64,000 nt of DNA from Toxotes chatareus (taxonomy: Eukaryota; Chordata; Actinopteri; Toxotidae), in contig CM028884.1 of the NCBI GenBank assembly GCA_016801885.1, forward strand, positions 28,419,577 through 28,483,576, given 5' to 3'. The notes beneath the pieces are model-generated. The model was not told the DNA's origin. It saw only the letters and a program-made list of their open reading frames with translations, and searched no databases. Position 1 is the stretch's first letter; the number at the start of each line of letters is the position of its first letter. Shown here piece by piece: positions 23,101 through 34,144 of this stretch. A program made the position numbers and the translations under genes.

Positions 23101-24442
23101 CTTTATGCAGTGAATGGAAATTTTCATCTTTTTTTTCTCATTTAAATTCATTTTATACCAAATTTTACACCAACATTCTTTTTAATGTTTCACAACAAAT
23201 TACTATAATCAATAGTGGGAAGAAAGTAGCAATTAGCATGTGATCAACTATAGTTCAGATGTTCTTGTACTTGAACAGTTCACTATATTTACCTGATAGT
23301 CATAGCTACCCATTACATTTCAAAACTTTATGTTTAAAATACAATACATTTTTAAAGAACAAGTGGTTTCCAAACATTTTGGTATGTTACTGCTTACAGA
23401 AAAGAAGTGTCTGTGGTTTCAGATGTCTGTTGGAAAAGAAAATCAAAGACTGGAGGATAGTCAAAGAAAAGTAGAAGAAAAAGAAATAGAAAATAAATTT
23501 ATATTCAGAACTCCTCTCCTGAACGATAATATTTTGCTGATAGTACTTCTGTACTGTCATTTAAATATTATCTTAAATGCTTGACTTTCATTAGCAATAT
23601 AAAAATGCATTGTATCTTTGGTACGCTTACTTAAGGAAATGATCTGAAATGAAATCTCAGTAGTCAGAAAAGAAAAGAAAAAAAAAAAAATGTTAATTAA
23701 ATAAGCAAATAAAAAGGCCTAAGAATCAAATCACACATCTCCACTCTCCATTTCTGCCCAGTCATGTTTGGCTCCAGTGATCCCTATGAAGTTACCAGTT
23801 GCCCAAACTTGTGTAACAGCTCTCTGCTAATCTTTGGTTTCACCTTATTCAAGTCATACGCATTAATGCACCTCCTGGAGCAGCTCAGAACATTTTACAA
23901 AGCCCTCTGTGTGTAATCTGGAGATGCCAGTGAAACCTGCACACTGACAGTGAAATCCTACTCTCACAGAGAGTTAGACCTCAAACATACAGAGCATCTT
24001 AGGTGGCAGCAGGGAAAGTGCTGACTCACGGGGTGAGAACAAGGACACCATGGGAATTATTGAAATTTCAGAGGTCTGTATAGAAGAATTTAGATTGAAG
24101 ACTGCCATTTTGACAAAAAAATTTTGTTGACCATCTGTGAATATCTTATGTGAGGATGCAAGCAGAAAAACTAAATCCACCTGGATTTGAACCTTAATTT
24201 TACAGCTTAGCTCTCAAAGGCAAAATTACTTGGCTAATAAAATCAGATACAGATACACAGGCAGGAGAAAGTGTTTGCTTGGGTGTTTAAAAGAGCTACA
24301 CTGTGAAAAAGAGATAAAATAAGAAAAATGACTTTAACTCACTTTTAACAGTTGGTGTTGTGTGGACAACAGCGAGAAGTCCAAGAATAACCCCCACAAG
24401 AAGATTCCTCATCCTCATATCAGAAAGTGATGATGGAGCCAT
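19964..24442 (-). CDS. cd44: CD44-like membrane mucin without Link domain, complete gene, 11 coding exons
   Basis: Coding exons (minus): 24,343-24,442; 22,271-22,672; 22,001-22,105; 21,718-21,810; 21,447-21,551; 21,204-21,281; 20,921-21,013; 20,654-20,746; 20,410-20,481; 20,237-20,321; 19,964-20,141. All junctions are GT/AG and join in frame to 1,404 nt, 467 residues. Order: signal peptide (NLLVGVILGLLAVVH), Ser/Thr-rich acidic stem, seven related 26-35-residue modules, a juxtamembrane segment, a membrane helix (GWIIILGFIVGVAALVMLCV) and a 63-residue tail. CD44 identity rests on synteny and on the membrane exon: W-I-I-L...C-V-A-I-x-x-R-E-K parallels human W-L-I-I-L...C-I-A-V-N-S-R-R-R, with a phase-2 intron at the same residue. 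No Link domain is encoded, so hyaluronan binding is not expected. The basic RRRCGQKKK ERM-binding motif is replaced by REKWNGPKQ. It may be a diverged teleost duplicate or another mucin in the CD44 position. Confidence 0.75.
20237..20321 (-). CDS. cd44: CD44-like transmembrane exon
   Basis: The 85-nt exon lies between acceptor TTCCCATAG and donor GTGAGA, phase 1 in and phase 2 out. It encodes APGWIIILGFIVGVAALVML then CVAIATRE and AA of a Lys codon. The helix and the intron position parallel the CD44 transmembrane exon. Confidence 0.85.
20410..20481 (-). CDS. cd44: CD44-like juxtamembrane exon
   Basis: The 72-nt exon has acceptor TGTTCCTTTAG and donor GTGAGT, phase 1 to 1. It encodes NDNHIMEESVDPASPQNKAH then STA. 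It is unrelated to the repeated stem modules and sits directly before the membrane exon. Confidence 0.8.
20654..20746 (-). CDS. cd44: CD44-like stem module exon 7
   Basis: The 93-nt exon has acceptor TTCCACCACAG and donor GTATGT, phase 1 to 1. It encodes TMTETSSSDVLLGRKAPRLF then AGGQGSGSSDG. It is nearly identical to the exon at 20,921-21,013. Confidence 0.8.
20921..21013 (-). CDS. cd44: CD44-like stem module exon 6
   Basis: The 93-nt exon has the same acceptor (CCACCACAG) and donor (GTATGT), phase 1 to 1. The module ends RLFAGGQGSESSDG. Its start is offset 267 bp from module 7. Confidence 0.8.
21204..21281 (-). CDS. cd44: CD44-like stem module exon 5
   Basis: The 78-nt exon is the shortest module. 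Acceptor TTCCACAACAG, donor GTATGT, phase 1 to 1. It encodes TTTATSTSTAAPQLFTESEG then SGLSEG. It lacks the LLGRKAP block. It carries E-G-S-G-L, a glycosaminoglycan-attachment-like motif. Confidence 0.8.
21447..21551 (-). CDS. cd44: CD44-like stem module exon 4
   Basis: The 105-nt exon has acceptor CCACCACAG and donor GTATGT, phase 1 to 1. The module ends AGGQGSESRSGSSDG, a small internal expansion of the Gly/Ser segment relative to modules 6 and 7. Confidence 0.8.
21718..21810 (-). CDS. cd44: CD44-like stem module exon 3
   Basis: The 93-nt exon has acceptor CCACCACAG and donor GTATGT, phase 1 to 1. The module contains LLGRKAPRLFADSEGSGLSK and so keeps the E-G-S-G-L motif. Confidence 0.8.
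22001..22105 (-). CDS. cd44: CD44-like stem module exon 2
   Basis: The 105-nt exon has acceptor CCACCACAG and donor GTATGT, phase 1 to 1. It encodes TITATSSSAVLLGRKAPRLF then TGSEGSGLGSVSSDG. Confidence 0.8.
22271..22672 (-). CDS. cd44: CD44-like large stem exon
   Basis: The 402-nt exon has acceptor TTTGTCTTAG and donor GTATAT, phase 1 to 1. It joins directly to the signal-peptide exon. It encodes an acidic Ser/Thr-rich region starting TVTQNPIKAEDEVLKEAMTD with one N-glycosylation sequon (SLTNETT). It ends in a first copy of the repeated module (MAAPRLFADSEGSGLSEG), so the tandem array probably grew from this exon's tail. Confidence 0.8.
22673..24342 (-). other. CD44-like intron 1, where Link-domain exons would be expected
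   Basis: The 1.67-kb intron lies between the signal-peptide exon and the stem exon. In CD44 the Link exons occupy this position. I found no intact Link exon on the minus strand: no G-x-C-R-Y-G-W-type motif was seen. A degenerate Link-like segment lies at 23,796-23,960. The rest is AT-rich. Confidence 0.6.
23796..23960 (-). pseudogene. Possible degenerate Link-domain exon (CD44 exon 2 relic)
   Basis: On the minus strand this ~165-nt stretch starts near a CTGTCAG and reads CQCAGFTGISRLHTEGFVKC, recalling the C-x-Y/F-A-G-V-F...C start of the CD44 Link module. It then runs into stops and needs a frame change. It ends at CAACTG|GTAACT, a donor-like site where CD44 exon 2 would end. Its length is close to the 167 nt I recall for human exon 2. 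The similarity is weak and by eye only. Confidence 0.3.
24343..24442 (-). CDS. cd44: CD44-like first coding exon: signal peptide
   Basis: The 100-nt coding part ends AAAA|GTGAGT, phase 1 out. It encodes MAPSSLSDMRMRNLLVGVIL then GLLAVVHTTPTVK. The hydrophobic core LLVGVILGLLAVV and the following Thr/Pro stretch fit a signal peptide. Met codons 9 and 11 are alternative starts. Met 1 is used because it is the first ATG after the predicted start site. Confidence 0.8.
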
Positions 24443-24522
24443 GGACTGAAATTAACTGTTAGTGAGCCGGAACTATTTAGTGCAGTGAGCTGAATATTTG
24501 AACCAGATGAATCATGCCTTTG

Positions 24523-24532
24523 CCTTTTATAC
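24523..24532 (-). promoter_or_regulatory. TATA box of the CD44-like gene
   Basis: Minus-strand GTATAAAAGG lies about 80 bp before the start codon. It predicts transcription start near 24,495-24,500 and so a 5' UTR of about 55 nt. This supports 24,343-24,442 as the true first exon rather than an internal one. Confidence 0.65.
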
Positions 24533-26218
24533 GCAGCAGCAGGTAGGTGTTACATCTGTACAACAATGACTGGCAACACACAAACACAGGGGGGGCTGGC
24601 ACACCTGTGAACACACCCTCTCCCTCACAATGCACATTTTCTCACGACTTTTTTTTTTCCTCTTCCTCAAGCACAAAAACTTACTCATGAAAAAAAAAAT
24701 CCGTCCATTCAAGCAGCTTCTTTGGTTCCATGTAACACAAAAAAAAGACAACAAGTACCACAGACAAGGCTGTAAAGCTTTTGTTTACAGTGTTTGTGTG
24801 TTTATAAAGGTCATAATACAGTGAATGGCTGCCAGAAAATGACAAAAAAAAAAAAAAAAAAACACTACAAAAAAGTATAAAAACAATACTTTTACCTGAT
24901 CTCTTCACATGTATGTATGTTCATGTCTGTGTCACTTCAATAGTTTCTCTTGGATTTAGACTCTTCATGTTTAGAAATGGAAGAGACTTAAACCAATAGA
25001 AACAGTGGAAGGTGCTGTAACTGGTTTATGTCAATAAAAAAAAATATTAGAAGCATCTTTGCATTTTATACACAAACTGGTAAGTGTATATTAGATGTAC
25101 CTGACCTGACATAATGCCAGGATCCAACTGCAGAGGAACATGAAAAAAAAGAAAGAAATCCTGCCAGTCTACCCATGAGCTGATACACATGCACACAAAT
25201 AAAGATTTGTCTGCAATTTTAGTTAGATGATAATAAAGGTAAATGCAAGGATGTAATTTCCTGGTCCGGACATACCACTGAAATGAGGAGTGAGTTAAAA
25301 ATAATACAATACAATAAAGCTAACCATGGCAGTCTTTGTCAGTTTAAGATTACAGGTCTTCATGTCAAGAAAGACAGGTTAGGAACATACAAAACAAACA
25401 GACGAATGCAACAGACCATCAATGATCATCACATTGTTATAGAGTGAAGTTCAACTAGCAGTTTAATTAGTGTTCAAAAAAGTGAAACTACTCTGCACAC
25501 TGTGGCAAACAGCGTTCACAGAAATGTGAAATTTGTTGGCTGGCTGTCAGGAAAACACCTATGAAACAGCTCAGTTAGAGACATGATAAATTATGTGCAG
25601 ATCTGGAGACACATGAAACAACGTAGCCTTTTTTATTGGTACTTCCTTACTATAAAACAGGAATGTGCATTTTTGGTCTGGTTTCAACAATCCGCTACGC
25701 GATTTTTGGACTCAACCAGAGAGAGAAACTCGGCACAGGGTCATTTTCCTGCAGGCGATGTGTGCTCTATGCCACGTCTGCTGTGATACGTTACATCTGA
25801 CGGAAACTGACGCATCACCACGCAGATTTATCCTCAGGCTCTCTGGCACATTCATGACTTTGCAACGCTCGTCATGAATTACTCAGCATGCGTGGGTGAG
25901 AGCTTGTCCGTACATGCGCTCCACGCCTAGTGAAGGTTAACTCCTGTTACTGTTCAGAATGAAATTTTACAATATATTAGCTATGATGCGTAACAGGGAT
26001 AACCCCACGGCTCAAACGCAAAGCTTCCTTGCACAAGCATGCTGTAGTCAGCTTGCACTGGCTAGACGCTGCTTGTGACTCAGGATGCAAATGATTGTTA
26101 CAGTGTGGTCGACTGGTGAGTGTACGCATTACACTATAGGATAAGTCAAATTCCCTGAGGCTGAATGTGGGAAAGTCAATGTCACTTTTGATGAATGATT
26201 TAAATATATGTCTGAAAG

Positions 26219-26375
26219 GTCAGATATTTAAATTGGCGCAGCAAGGTAAGCGTGCCCCTGAGCAAGGCACCAATCTACCCCAGCTCCCCGGGCTCCTCCT
26301 TGGGCCAGCCTCCTAACTTCCCCAGCTTGAGGGATTGATAAAGTATAAACTTAAACTTAATATATTGCCCTTTGA
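26219..26375. repeat. Dispersed fish repeat fragment
   Basis: CCCCTGAGCAAGGCACCAAT and CCCCAGCTCCCCGGGC resemble, from memory, a repeat found many times in teleost genomes. The family is not assigned. Confidence 0.4.
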
Positions 26376-29031
26376 ATAGTTGGGTTATAACAAAACGTGT
26401 ATTTCTTTTCTGGAAATCAGTGCCAGGATTTTAGTGCATGTCAGTAGTCTGGGGAAAAGGCTGAGAGGTAATCATGAAGGCTAACAGGCTCGGAGTTTCA
26501 TCACCCTGACAATTTCACCAGCTTTTCATCTAACGTGAGGGTGAATCAGTAGTGACTGAATTCTTGATCTGGGCTGAACTGTTGCTTTGCATTCTGAGAT
26601 GTTTGGACTCAGAGCAGTATTAAAACAGCCCCTGCTGTTTTAAACTTTTTCTTCAAAAATTCAAGTGCATTGAAATCTTGAAAAGAGAAATAGCGTGAAT
26701 TTCAAAAACATGGTCTGCACACAGCCACAGCTGGCCAAATGCCTTACACGTAAGGAAAAATTCAAGAGGATAAACTTCATATTTTCATATTATTCATATA
26801 TTAAAGTTCATATTTTTTCTCAACTTACTCCCATAAAAAATACAAGCGGGCCCACACACTCATCCACTTCAGCATTACCACATTTTCAAACTCTTAAACA
26901 TGACACTGTATTTTCTCATTGTTCATGCATAATCAAATGTATGAATGGATAAACCTTAGCAAAGCAGCAGAACACAAGGTCTTTCAAGGGCAGGTCCGCT
27001 GGGCATGTGCAAGCCAATTAGCAGCCACTGTAACCGACTCCCCCCGTTCCTCGCTCTGCCTCGCTGTTATCTCATGTTTCATGGCAGCCACCATTGTTAC
27101 CATCCCCAAAATCCCAAGGCGACTGAGCTGAGCGACCTGTGCGCTGCAACTCTCTCCTCTATTACCACCATGAATAACCGAGAGAAACTAGTCATAGTCT
27201 CTTGATCACCTCGATTCTAACATGGACAAATATCCACTTCAGTTTGCACATTTCCTGCGTCAGATTCATAAAAACACACAACAGCAGTGCCCCTCATCTG
27301 AAATAAAGTGCTGGGGAGGGGAAAAAATATTTATTGCTTTACTACAATCCAATTTTGAGCATTTCATTGAGATGTGAAAAGAATTTATAAACCCAAACAT
27401 AGAGGAAAATAAAGTAATATTTCAACTGAAATGGAAACAGTACATTCACTGGAAGCCTGGAAGGTTTGATGAATCACTGTTCACTCAAATTATCCTGAAT
27501 ATACTCTTTGTATTCTTTACCTTTGGAGAGGGTTACCACAAGCTTCCACTTGATTACCCAATGTAATCTAAACTAACTTCACATTTTTATTTTAATTCAC
27601 TGAGGAGATTAATCTTTATTTGTTTGCACAAGTAAAACACCACTATTGAACTCATACAATTACAATAAAAATTATAGAGCTCAGTAGATAAGTTTGGGGG
27701 AGTAGGAAACCACGGGGCTCATACAAAGTCCTGCCCAATATGAATAAATAAAAATATCAAGTGTAATCATAATTTTTCAACAAATTAAAAACCATTTAAC
27801 ATGAGTGTACATCTTTCATATTAGCCACACAGATAGAGACTTTCCAAAAATCGAATTAAAGTTCTCCCCTGCCACCTTTCATACGGAACCAAAATCATTG
27901 GTTTTTCTCTGAAATCAATTCCCAGTTAAATAGGAGGTGACTCACCACACGGTGAAATGAATTCTGGAACACAGATTAAGTCACATATTAAAAGAACACC
28001 GGGACACTGGTACATGTGTAGCTGTAAAACTTTTTTGCTTCTCTGGGCTTTTCATTGGAGCTGCTGCAGAAAGGATTTGTCATTGCATGGACAACACAGC
28101 TGCAGATAACAAAATTAATTGAAGCTATAGCGAGCTGCATGGCATTTGAACCTCCCAGCTCAACCCGTTTTGCATGGCAGCAAAGGGAGGGAAAACAGTT
28201 TAACTGCAGAGCAGGTGGCAGGCACTGCGTTGACTCATTTAGTTCACAATCAAACAGAAGTAGCGCAACTTAAACAGAGTCATACAGAGGTGTTCTACGT
28301 GGGGAGCACGTATTCCAGTGTGCAGCCGTCATTAAAACCAAGGGTTGAATTCATCCTAATAAATGTTGCAAGACTGGCAAAGTCAATATCTTTTAAAGTG
28401 AGATCAGCCATGTGAACTATTTTAATGATCTAACATAGCTTACCATGCTGTTGGTAGGCTACAGACATCAGAGCCATCACTTCAGTTTGACAAAAGTGGT
28501 TTAGTGTCTTGAATTTAAATGCCAAGTTCACAAACACAGTGTGGGAATTCCTGAGCTGTTCCTTACTTTAGGACACACCCAATTTTTGTGTCTCTATGTC
28601 ACCAACTGCTAAAGTAATGAAGAAGGAGACCGACACACTGATGTTTCCTTCCCAAATCTGACTTGGCTGGATTTATTTGCATATCATCATTGACAAAACC
28701 TGACATGGCAAAAATGAAACAAATCATGGCAGGGAACGTGTTTCAAAGGTGCGACTCCCTCTCAGTTCATTGGTAATTATGCCTCACAGGTTTTAAGAGG
28801 AATGATACCCAGGACGGGCCAATCGGGGTGATGCGAATTAACACAAACAAGTTCATGTTATTGATTAGTGTAAAAATGGTCTAGTTTTGAGTCCAAGTGA
28901 TCTGCAGTGTTTTGTACATAATTCCTCTCAGTTAAAAAAATCTGAGAAATAATGTTTTTATTCCATGGGGAGCTTGAAAAATGCACAATATTTTATTCTT
29001 GTCACATTTAAATCACAGAAATTCCAAGTCT

Positions 29032-29149
29032 GGTTAAGCTGGAATTGTCTTTTCCTGGCTGATTAAGTTGGAATTTTCTTTTCCTGGTTGATTAAGTTGG
29101 AACTTTCTTTTCCTGGTTGATTAAGTTGGAATTGTCTTTTCCCGTTTGA
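29032..29149. repeat. 29-bp minisatellite, four copies
   Basis: GGTTGATTAAGTTGGAATT followed by TTCTTTTCCT repeats four times with period 29 and few substitutions. Confidence 0.9.
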
Positions 29150-29429
29150 CCAAATACAAAAATGCAGCTGCCGTGCTCCCAAGCAGAACTATGACAGATG
29201 AGATTAGATATCGTGTTCATTTTTTGGCATTAAAAAAAATTATGAGTTTCTTATGATTTTGTATGATTTTTTTCCCTAATGTTTATGCCTTCTGCTATCT
29301 TTGCATTTACATTTACTCTGTTGTCCTTTAATGTCTGTACCTCATTTCATTGCACTATTTCACTCTGAACAAAAAATGTTAACCTACTGATCGCCATAGA
29401 AAACAAGTCAGTGGATCATCAGACGTCAT

Positions 29430-29670
29430 TAGCCTCATGGTCTGAGAACCATGACTATTTTGTATTGAACTGAAATACTTTGTTAGTGAACCTTTCGTCT
29501 ACTGCTGCTGCTAGATAAAACGTCAGAGGATCACTAAAGTTATAAGGGTTCATCCTCTTGCAAGCATGAATATCCATCAGATTTCATAGTAATCCATTAG
29601 ATAATTGTTCGGTTACAACATTGCAGTAACTTCTAAAGTGGCAGACTGACCAACCAACCGACTGACCACC
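29430..29670 (+). repeat. Dispersed percomorph repeat
   Basis: It contains AACGTCAGAGGATCACTAAA, GGGTTCATCCTCTTGCAAG and AGATTTCATAGTAATCCAT, followed by a GACTGACCAACCAACC tail. It is the same family as 15,535-15,680 and 44,140-44,235. Confidence 0.55.
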
Positions 29671-31140
29671 TCTGTCCCTCGAATCACATCACTGGCATAG
29701 TTGAAAAACAGCAGTGGAGCTTTGGAAAAGAGCTGTACAGTTCAAGTTGATCTCCACTTCAGCAAATGTATGCACAGAGCAGCCCATCGATTTAAGGTAA
29801 ATAAAGTGGTAATGAAGACTGTGCACCTGTTTCAACTCATTTTCTACAGTCTATTTAGCATGTGCATTTGATGATACTTGACTCTTACTCTGATGAGCAG
29901 ACTGACGAGAGGCAGCCCCTCAGTGACATCTGTGAAACTAGAGATTGGCCAAAATGAGGACTTCCACAGACTACTCACAGGCTTCTTAGTAGTTACCCTT
30001 TCCTATACACAACAGGACATGGAGTCTTCTCAACAGGAAACAAAGCCAATCTGTGAGGAGTGGCTGTATGGAGCAATTGTCGACCATTCCAAGTAGGGAG
30101 CCTTGGAGTCAGAGGACAGCGTGTTCAGACTAGACGCAAGCGTTCTTATGAAACTGGTCTCTCTTCATAAGAAAAGAGATCACTTGAAACAAAATGTCAA
30201 TAAGTAATCATGTAAATGTTTATTCCAGCGTTCTTTGCCCAACCACGCACTTGTACTTCTCATACCACTACCATGTGTACAGCGTATAGCATAACTATAT
30301 GTCCTGTATGATTTTTAGAACATCTATAGGTTTATTCTTGCATGTCTTTGATTACCTGTACATGTGTTATCTTTGTGTAAATTTGTAGTTTGCGTATAAG
30401 TGAGAGCTACTGAAAAACCAAAGTAAGGTGTCAACACACTTCACCAAAAAGATACTGGCCAAAAATCATTGGCTTTATTGACCATAAGGTTTATTCTTAG
30501 TTGAAAGGTACAAGCTTACGGTCTGATGCAGAAAGGAAAGCAGGTTTATTAAGTCAGTGAGCAGAGATGTCAGATGTGATGGCATTACTGCAATAATAGT
30601 TTTTAAACTGGATTTTACGTAAACAGCTGGCAGGGGTGATTTGAAAAACCCCAAAACAGCAAGCCACAAAATATGTACTTACTTACTTACTTACTAAATA
30701 AATAAAAAAAAAATAAATAAATATTTACTGTGCAAAAGTCTTAGGCACTTTAAATGTTTAGGTTCAGGGAAGTGTCTGAAATTTATTTTGCAGAATGATA
30801 ACCCCAAACATACCAACATATTTTAATTTTAATAATTTAAGTACATTTTGTTCACAATACTTTTGTACTTTTACTTGAGCGAATTTCTGATTGTAGAAGT
30901 TTAATTGTAATTGAGTATTTTTATATTACGGGATTGCTTCTTTCATTTAAATAAATGATCTCAATACCTCTACCATTACTGATGATACAGACAGTAGCAA
31001 TAAACAGCCTACAATAAAGTGCTGTGTCGAAGTATGTTCCCTTCACCTTAACTGGAGCCTGACCTTGTATTTCTAAACCCAACCGCGAAGGAGGGCGCAA
31101 CGAGAGACACTCTCTGAAGGGGGAACACACTCTTTTACTA

Positions 31141-31256
31141 CGCTCCTGACCCGGGTCCTGTTTGAATGTCGCACGCTGATGACGCAGGGTTAGCAGTAGC
31201 TTCAGCTGTTACTACGCTTACTTTTATCGTAGACTGAATTTACAGCGCCAGTTCAG
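31141..31256 (+). promoter_or_regulatory. apip: apip promoter and noncoding first exon
   Basis: A locally GC-richer stretch with CpGs (GCACGCTGATGACGCAGG) precedes a clean donor, GTTCAG|GTAAGT, at 31,256/31,257. The next exon carries the start codon, so this is read as the 5' UTR exon. No TATA box was seen and the exact start is unknown. Confidence 0.55.
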
Positions 31257-34075
31257 GTAAGTCGTCGTGTGTTGTACGTTTATTATACTTCTATTACGAG
31301 CAGATGTCAAACTGCATTAGTTATGTCGCAGCACAATGAGTTTGCAGGCGACACGAGTCTGTTTTCAAAGTTAGCCTAGCTGCTGTTGTAGACCTGTCAC
31401 TGCGCTGGGACAGCTGCACAGAACTTAACTTGGATTTTATGGTATTTTATGAGGGAAGAGCTCAAAATGTTTGTGCTGCAAAACTAAGACAGCAGTAACA
31501 CTGATGAGTGCTGACTACTCACGTTTAACATTATTTCGAGAAGCGAGTTACTTAAGTGTAGCCTGAGTACTGTGACTTTGTTAGGAAGTAAAGCAAACAT
31601 TTAACCATATGTTCTCTCTCGGTCAGTGTCACAAGCTATATTTATAAGTTATATTACTATATAGGTTATATTTTAATTGGGTCCATTTGTTGTAAAACTC
31701 ACAGCCAGTTAAGGTTGCAAATAATTATTTTCAACACGGATTCATCTGCCTCTTGTTTTCACAACGAATCAGTGAATTATAACATCAGAAAACTGTGAAA
31801 AATAACAACCCTCCAGTCAGTCTTGTTCAAAAATGTTGTATAACTGTAATTTTTTGGTTAAATGAAGCACCGCAGTCATTATGAATGCCTGTGTGTTTGC
31901 CACATGTATCGTGGCATTTATTTACAAAGGAGTAAGATTAATACCCCACAACATTTGACTTTGAGAGTTTAAAGTGGCATATTTAGTGCAGGTTGACTTT
32001 TTTTTTGTTTGTTTTGTTTTGCAAGTTTTCATTCCAACCTACACAGGTGGTTTCACTGATGAACACTATTTGACATGATGCAGCCTTGTAGTGCTGTGTC
32101 AGTGAGGACAGTATTATGCAATAAAATTTGCATGCTGTGTCTTAAATGATACAGGATTGCTCATTGAAGTGTATGTGCTGACATGCAGTATTTTCAGAGC
32201 AGCTAGAGTTTCCCAGGAAACAGGCTGCAGGTGTATAAAACAGGACGTGGTATTGCAAACACCCTCAGCTAGTAAAAACCAAAAAAACTAAAGAGATACT
32301 TTTCATCAGAGCAGCACTCCTCTTAAAAGTGAGAACAAGTGGCTTGTTTATTGAACTAAATGCAGCATCTTTTTAGTTTTTTTTAATCTTATGTTTGATA
32401 TGCTAACATTTCAACCCAACACCAAGACTACAGCATATGATCTCTCTGATAAGCACACAACTTGACACTGAGAGCTACTCGATGAAATGACTTTCGTCTC
32501 AAATGTCTTAAAATACGCAGGATTACTCACTGAAGTATGTGTGCTTACTTGTATAGTAGTTCCAGAGAAGCTATAACGTTTATTCGCAGGAAGCAGACCT
32601 CAGATCTATAAAACACCCATAACCATAACTCACTCAAAAATTACTTTAAATATTCATTGTAACACAATTTGTTTAATTTTTTGTTGATTTTCAGGGCTGC
32701 AGCTATAAATTATTTTTTATTATCAATTAATGTTCTGTCACACAATAGTGAAATATCCCTGTAAGTTTTCTAAAATTCAGTTTAACTAGTAAACTAGTAA
32801 AATAGTGGTGGTCCATATGGAAGGTTTAATATGCCTAAATTAAAGGTCATATAGTAAGAACATAAGGTGAAATGCAGTATATATTGCTACATGCATTTCC
32901 TGTGTACTGTTCCATAATTAAATGAGAAATGTGTTAAAAGGGCAATTATTTAGCTTTTTGTCTATATAAAGGAAACTTGTTTCCACTGTGACAGGAACTT
33001 TCCATGCCAGATTAAAAAGGTGGAGGTATATTGTACCAGTGTTATTACTGCAAAATGAACAGCTTACAGGCACAAAAGGACACTAATATTAGGTCTCTTC
33101 TTACAGTAGTTTTCTGAAATTTAGCACTTTGTCAAAACAAAAGTGACAGTGTTATCAGTTGTAGTTACACAATGCATTGCAACATGCATGCATCCTGTAG
33201 TCTTACATTCAGCCCTTCCGGGGATTCTGGCTATATAGCTTGCAGACATCTCACATTAGTTTATTTTCCTCCACTAAACAAGTCAGTGTTTACTGTAAGT
33301 TCACAAAAGCTAACTAACACTATTTACCTGTCAGCACTGCTAGGAGGATCCCGCTAAGCGTCTGTTTGTGCAGCTTCCTGCAGCACAACCCACCCCTTAA
33401 AACAACAGTAAATAACAAATATAAATAATGTACAGTCAGTGTTTGTGTCCCTGCAGCCAGCTAGCCTACAGAAAACAAGGCTCTGTCGTGCCTCATTTTA
33501 AAATTTGCAAAGATTAGTTTGACCTGTCCTGTTTAAACTGACATACTGATCGCAACAAAAATAAAAACAACATAGTTTTCTCATTTGTTTCTCCACATTT
33601 AACTGTCTGTTTAACAGTCAGCTCCAAATATGTGCGATTTTTCATTTTCTTATATCATAATGTCACAAATCTTAATATATTAAAAATAGGGATTTTCCAT
33701 TGTGTAACCATTGGTGGTAATGGGAATTTATATCAGTAGTGGGATCTGAGGGGTTTTTTTTTAGGAGCACTACCTGTATGCCCTTCCAACAAAGGAAACA
33801 CCAACTTCTTGCTAACTGAGGCGTGGGAGAGGAAGGAGGAAAAGGAATTAGTGAGAATGGTAAATCAGATCTCAGTCATCGTTCCCTGTGTTATTTCAAC
33901 GGTATCTGATTCCCACAGGGAATAAATCAAAATGAGGAAGTAAGACACTGACAGAATGCTGTTTCACTGTTACTTCAGAGCACTCAGCCTGTCTTATATG
34001 ACACCAGAATCTGTGTTACCGGCATTGTGAATTGTTATTAAATGTGGGCAATGGTTTTTTTTTCATGTCTCACAG
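31257..34075 (+). other. apip intron 1
   Basis: The 2.8-kb AT-rich intron ends TCTCACAG. It contains a diverged direct duplication (about 32,030-32,280 and 32,405-32,630). No other feature was recognised. Confidence 0.7.
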
Positions 34076-34078
34076 GAG

Positions 34079-34144
34079 ATGTCCTCTTTGTGTGGCACCA
34101 GCAATGGCTTCGAAGAGGCAGGTCAAGAGGTCACAGAGAAACAA
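34079..34144 (+). CDS. apip: apip coding exon 1 (start codon)
   Basis: The exon begins at 34,076 after TCTCACAG; the ATG is at 34,079. It encodes MSSLCGTSNGFEEAGQEVTE then KQ, ends at donor GTAAGC and leaves in phase 0. Confidence 0.92.

Larger units (their letters stand above)
24533..31140. other. Intergenic region between the CD44-like gene and apip
   Basis: About 6.6 kb with no supported gene. It holds poly-A runs (24,843-24,862), a dispersed repeat fragment at about 26,219-26,375, a 29-bp tandem repeat at 29,032-29,149 and a second dispersed repeat at 29,430-29,670. PDHX lies here in human, but no PDHX-like exon was recognised on either strand. Confidence 0.6.

Noticed and set aside
24533..31140. 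PDHX between the CD44-like gene and apip
   Set aside because: Expected from human synteny, but no lipoyl, E3-binding or catalytic-domain-like exon was seen on either strand.
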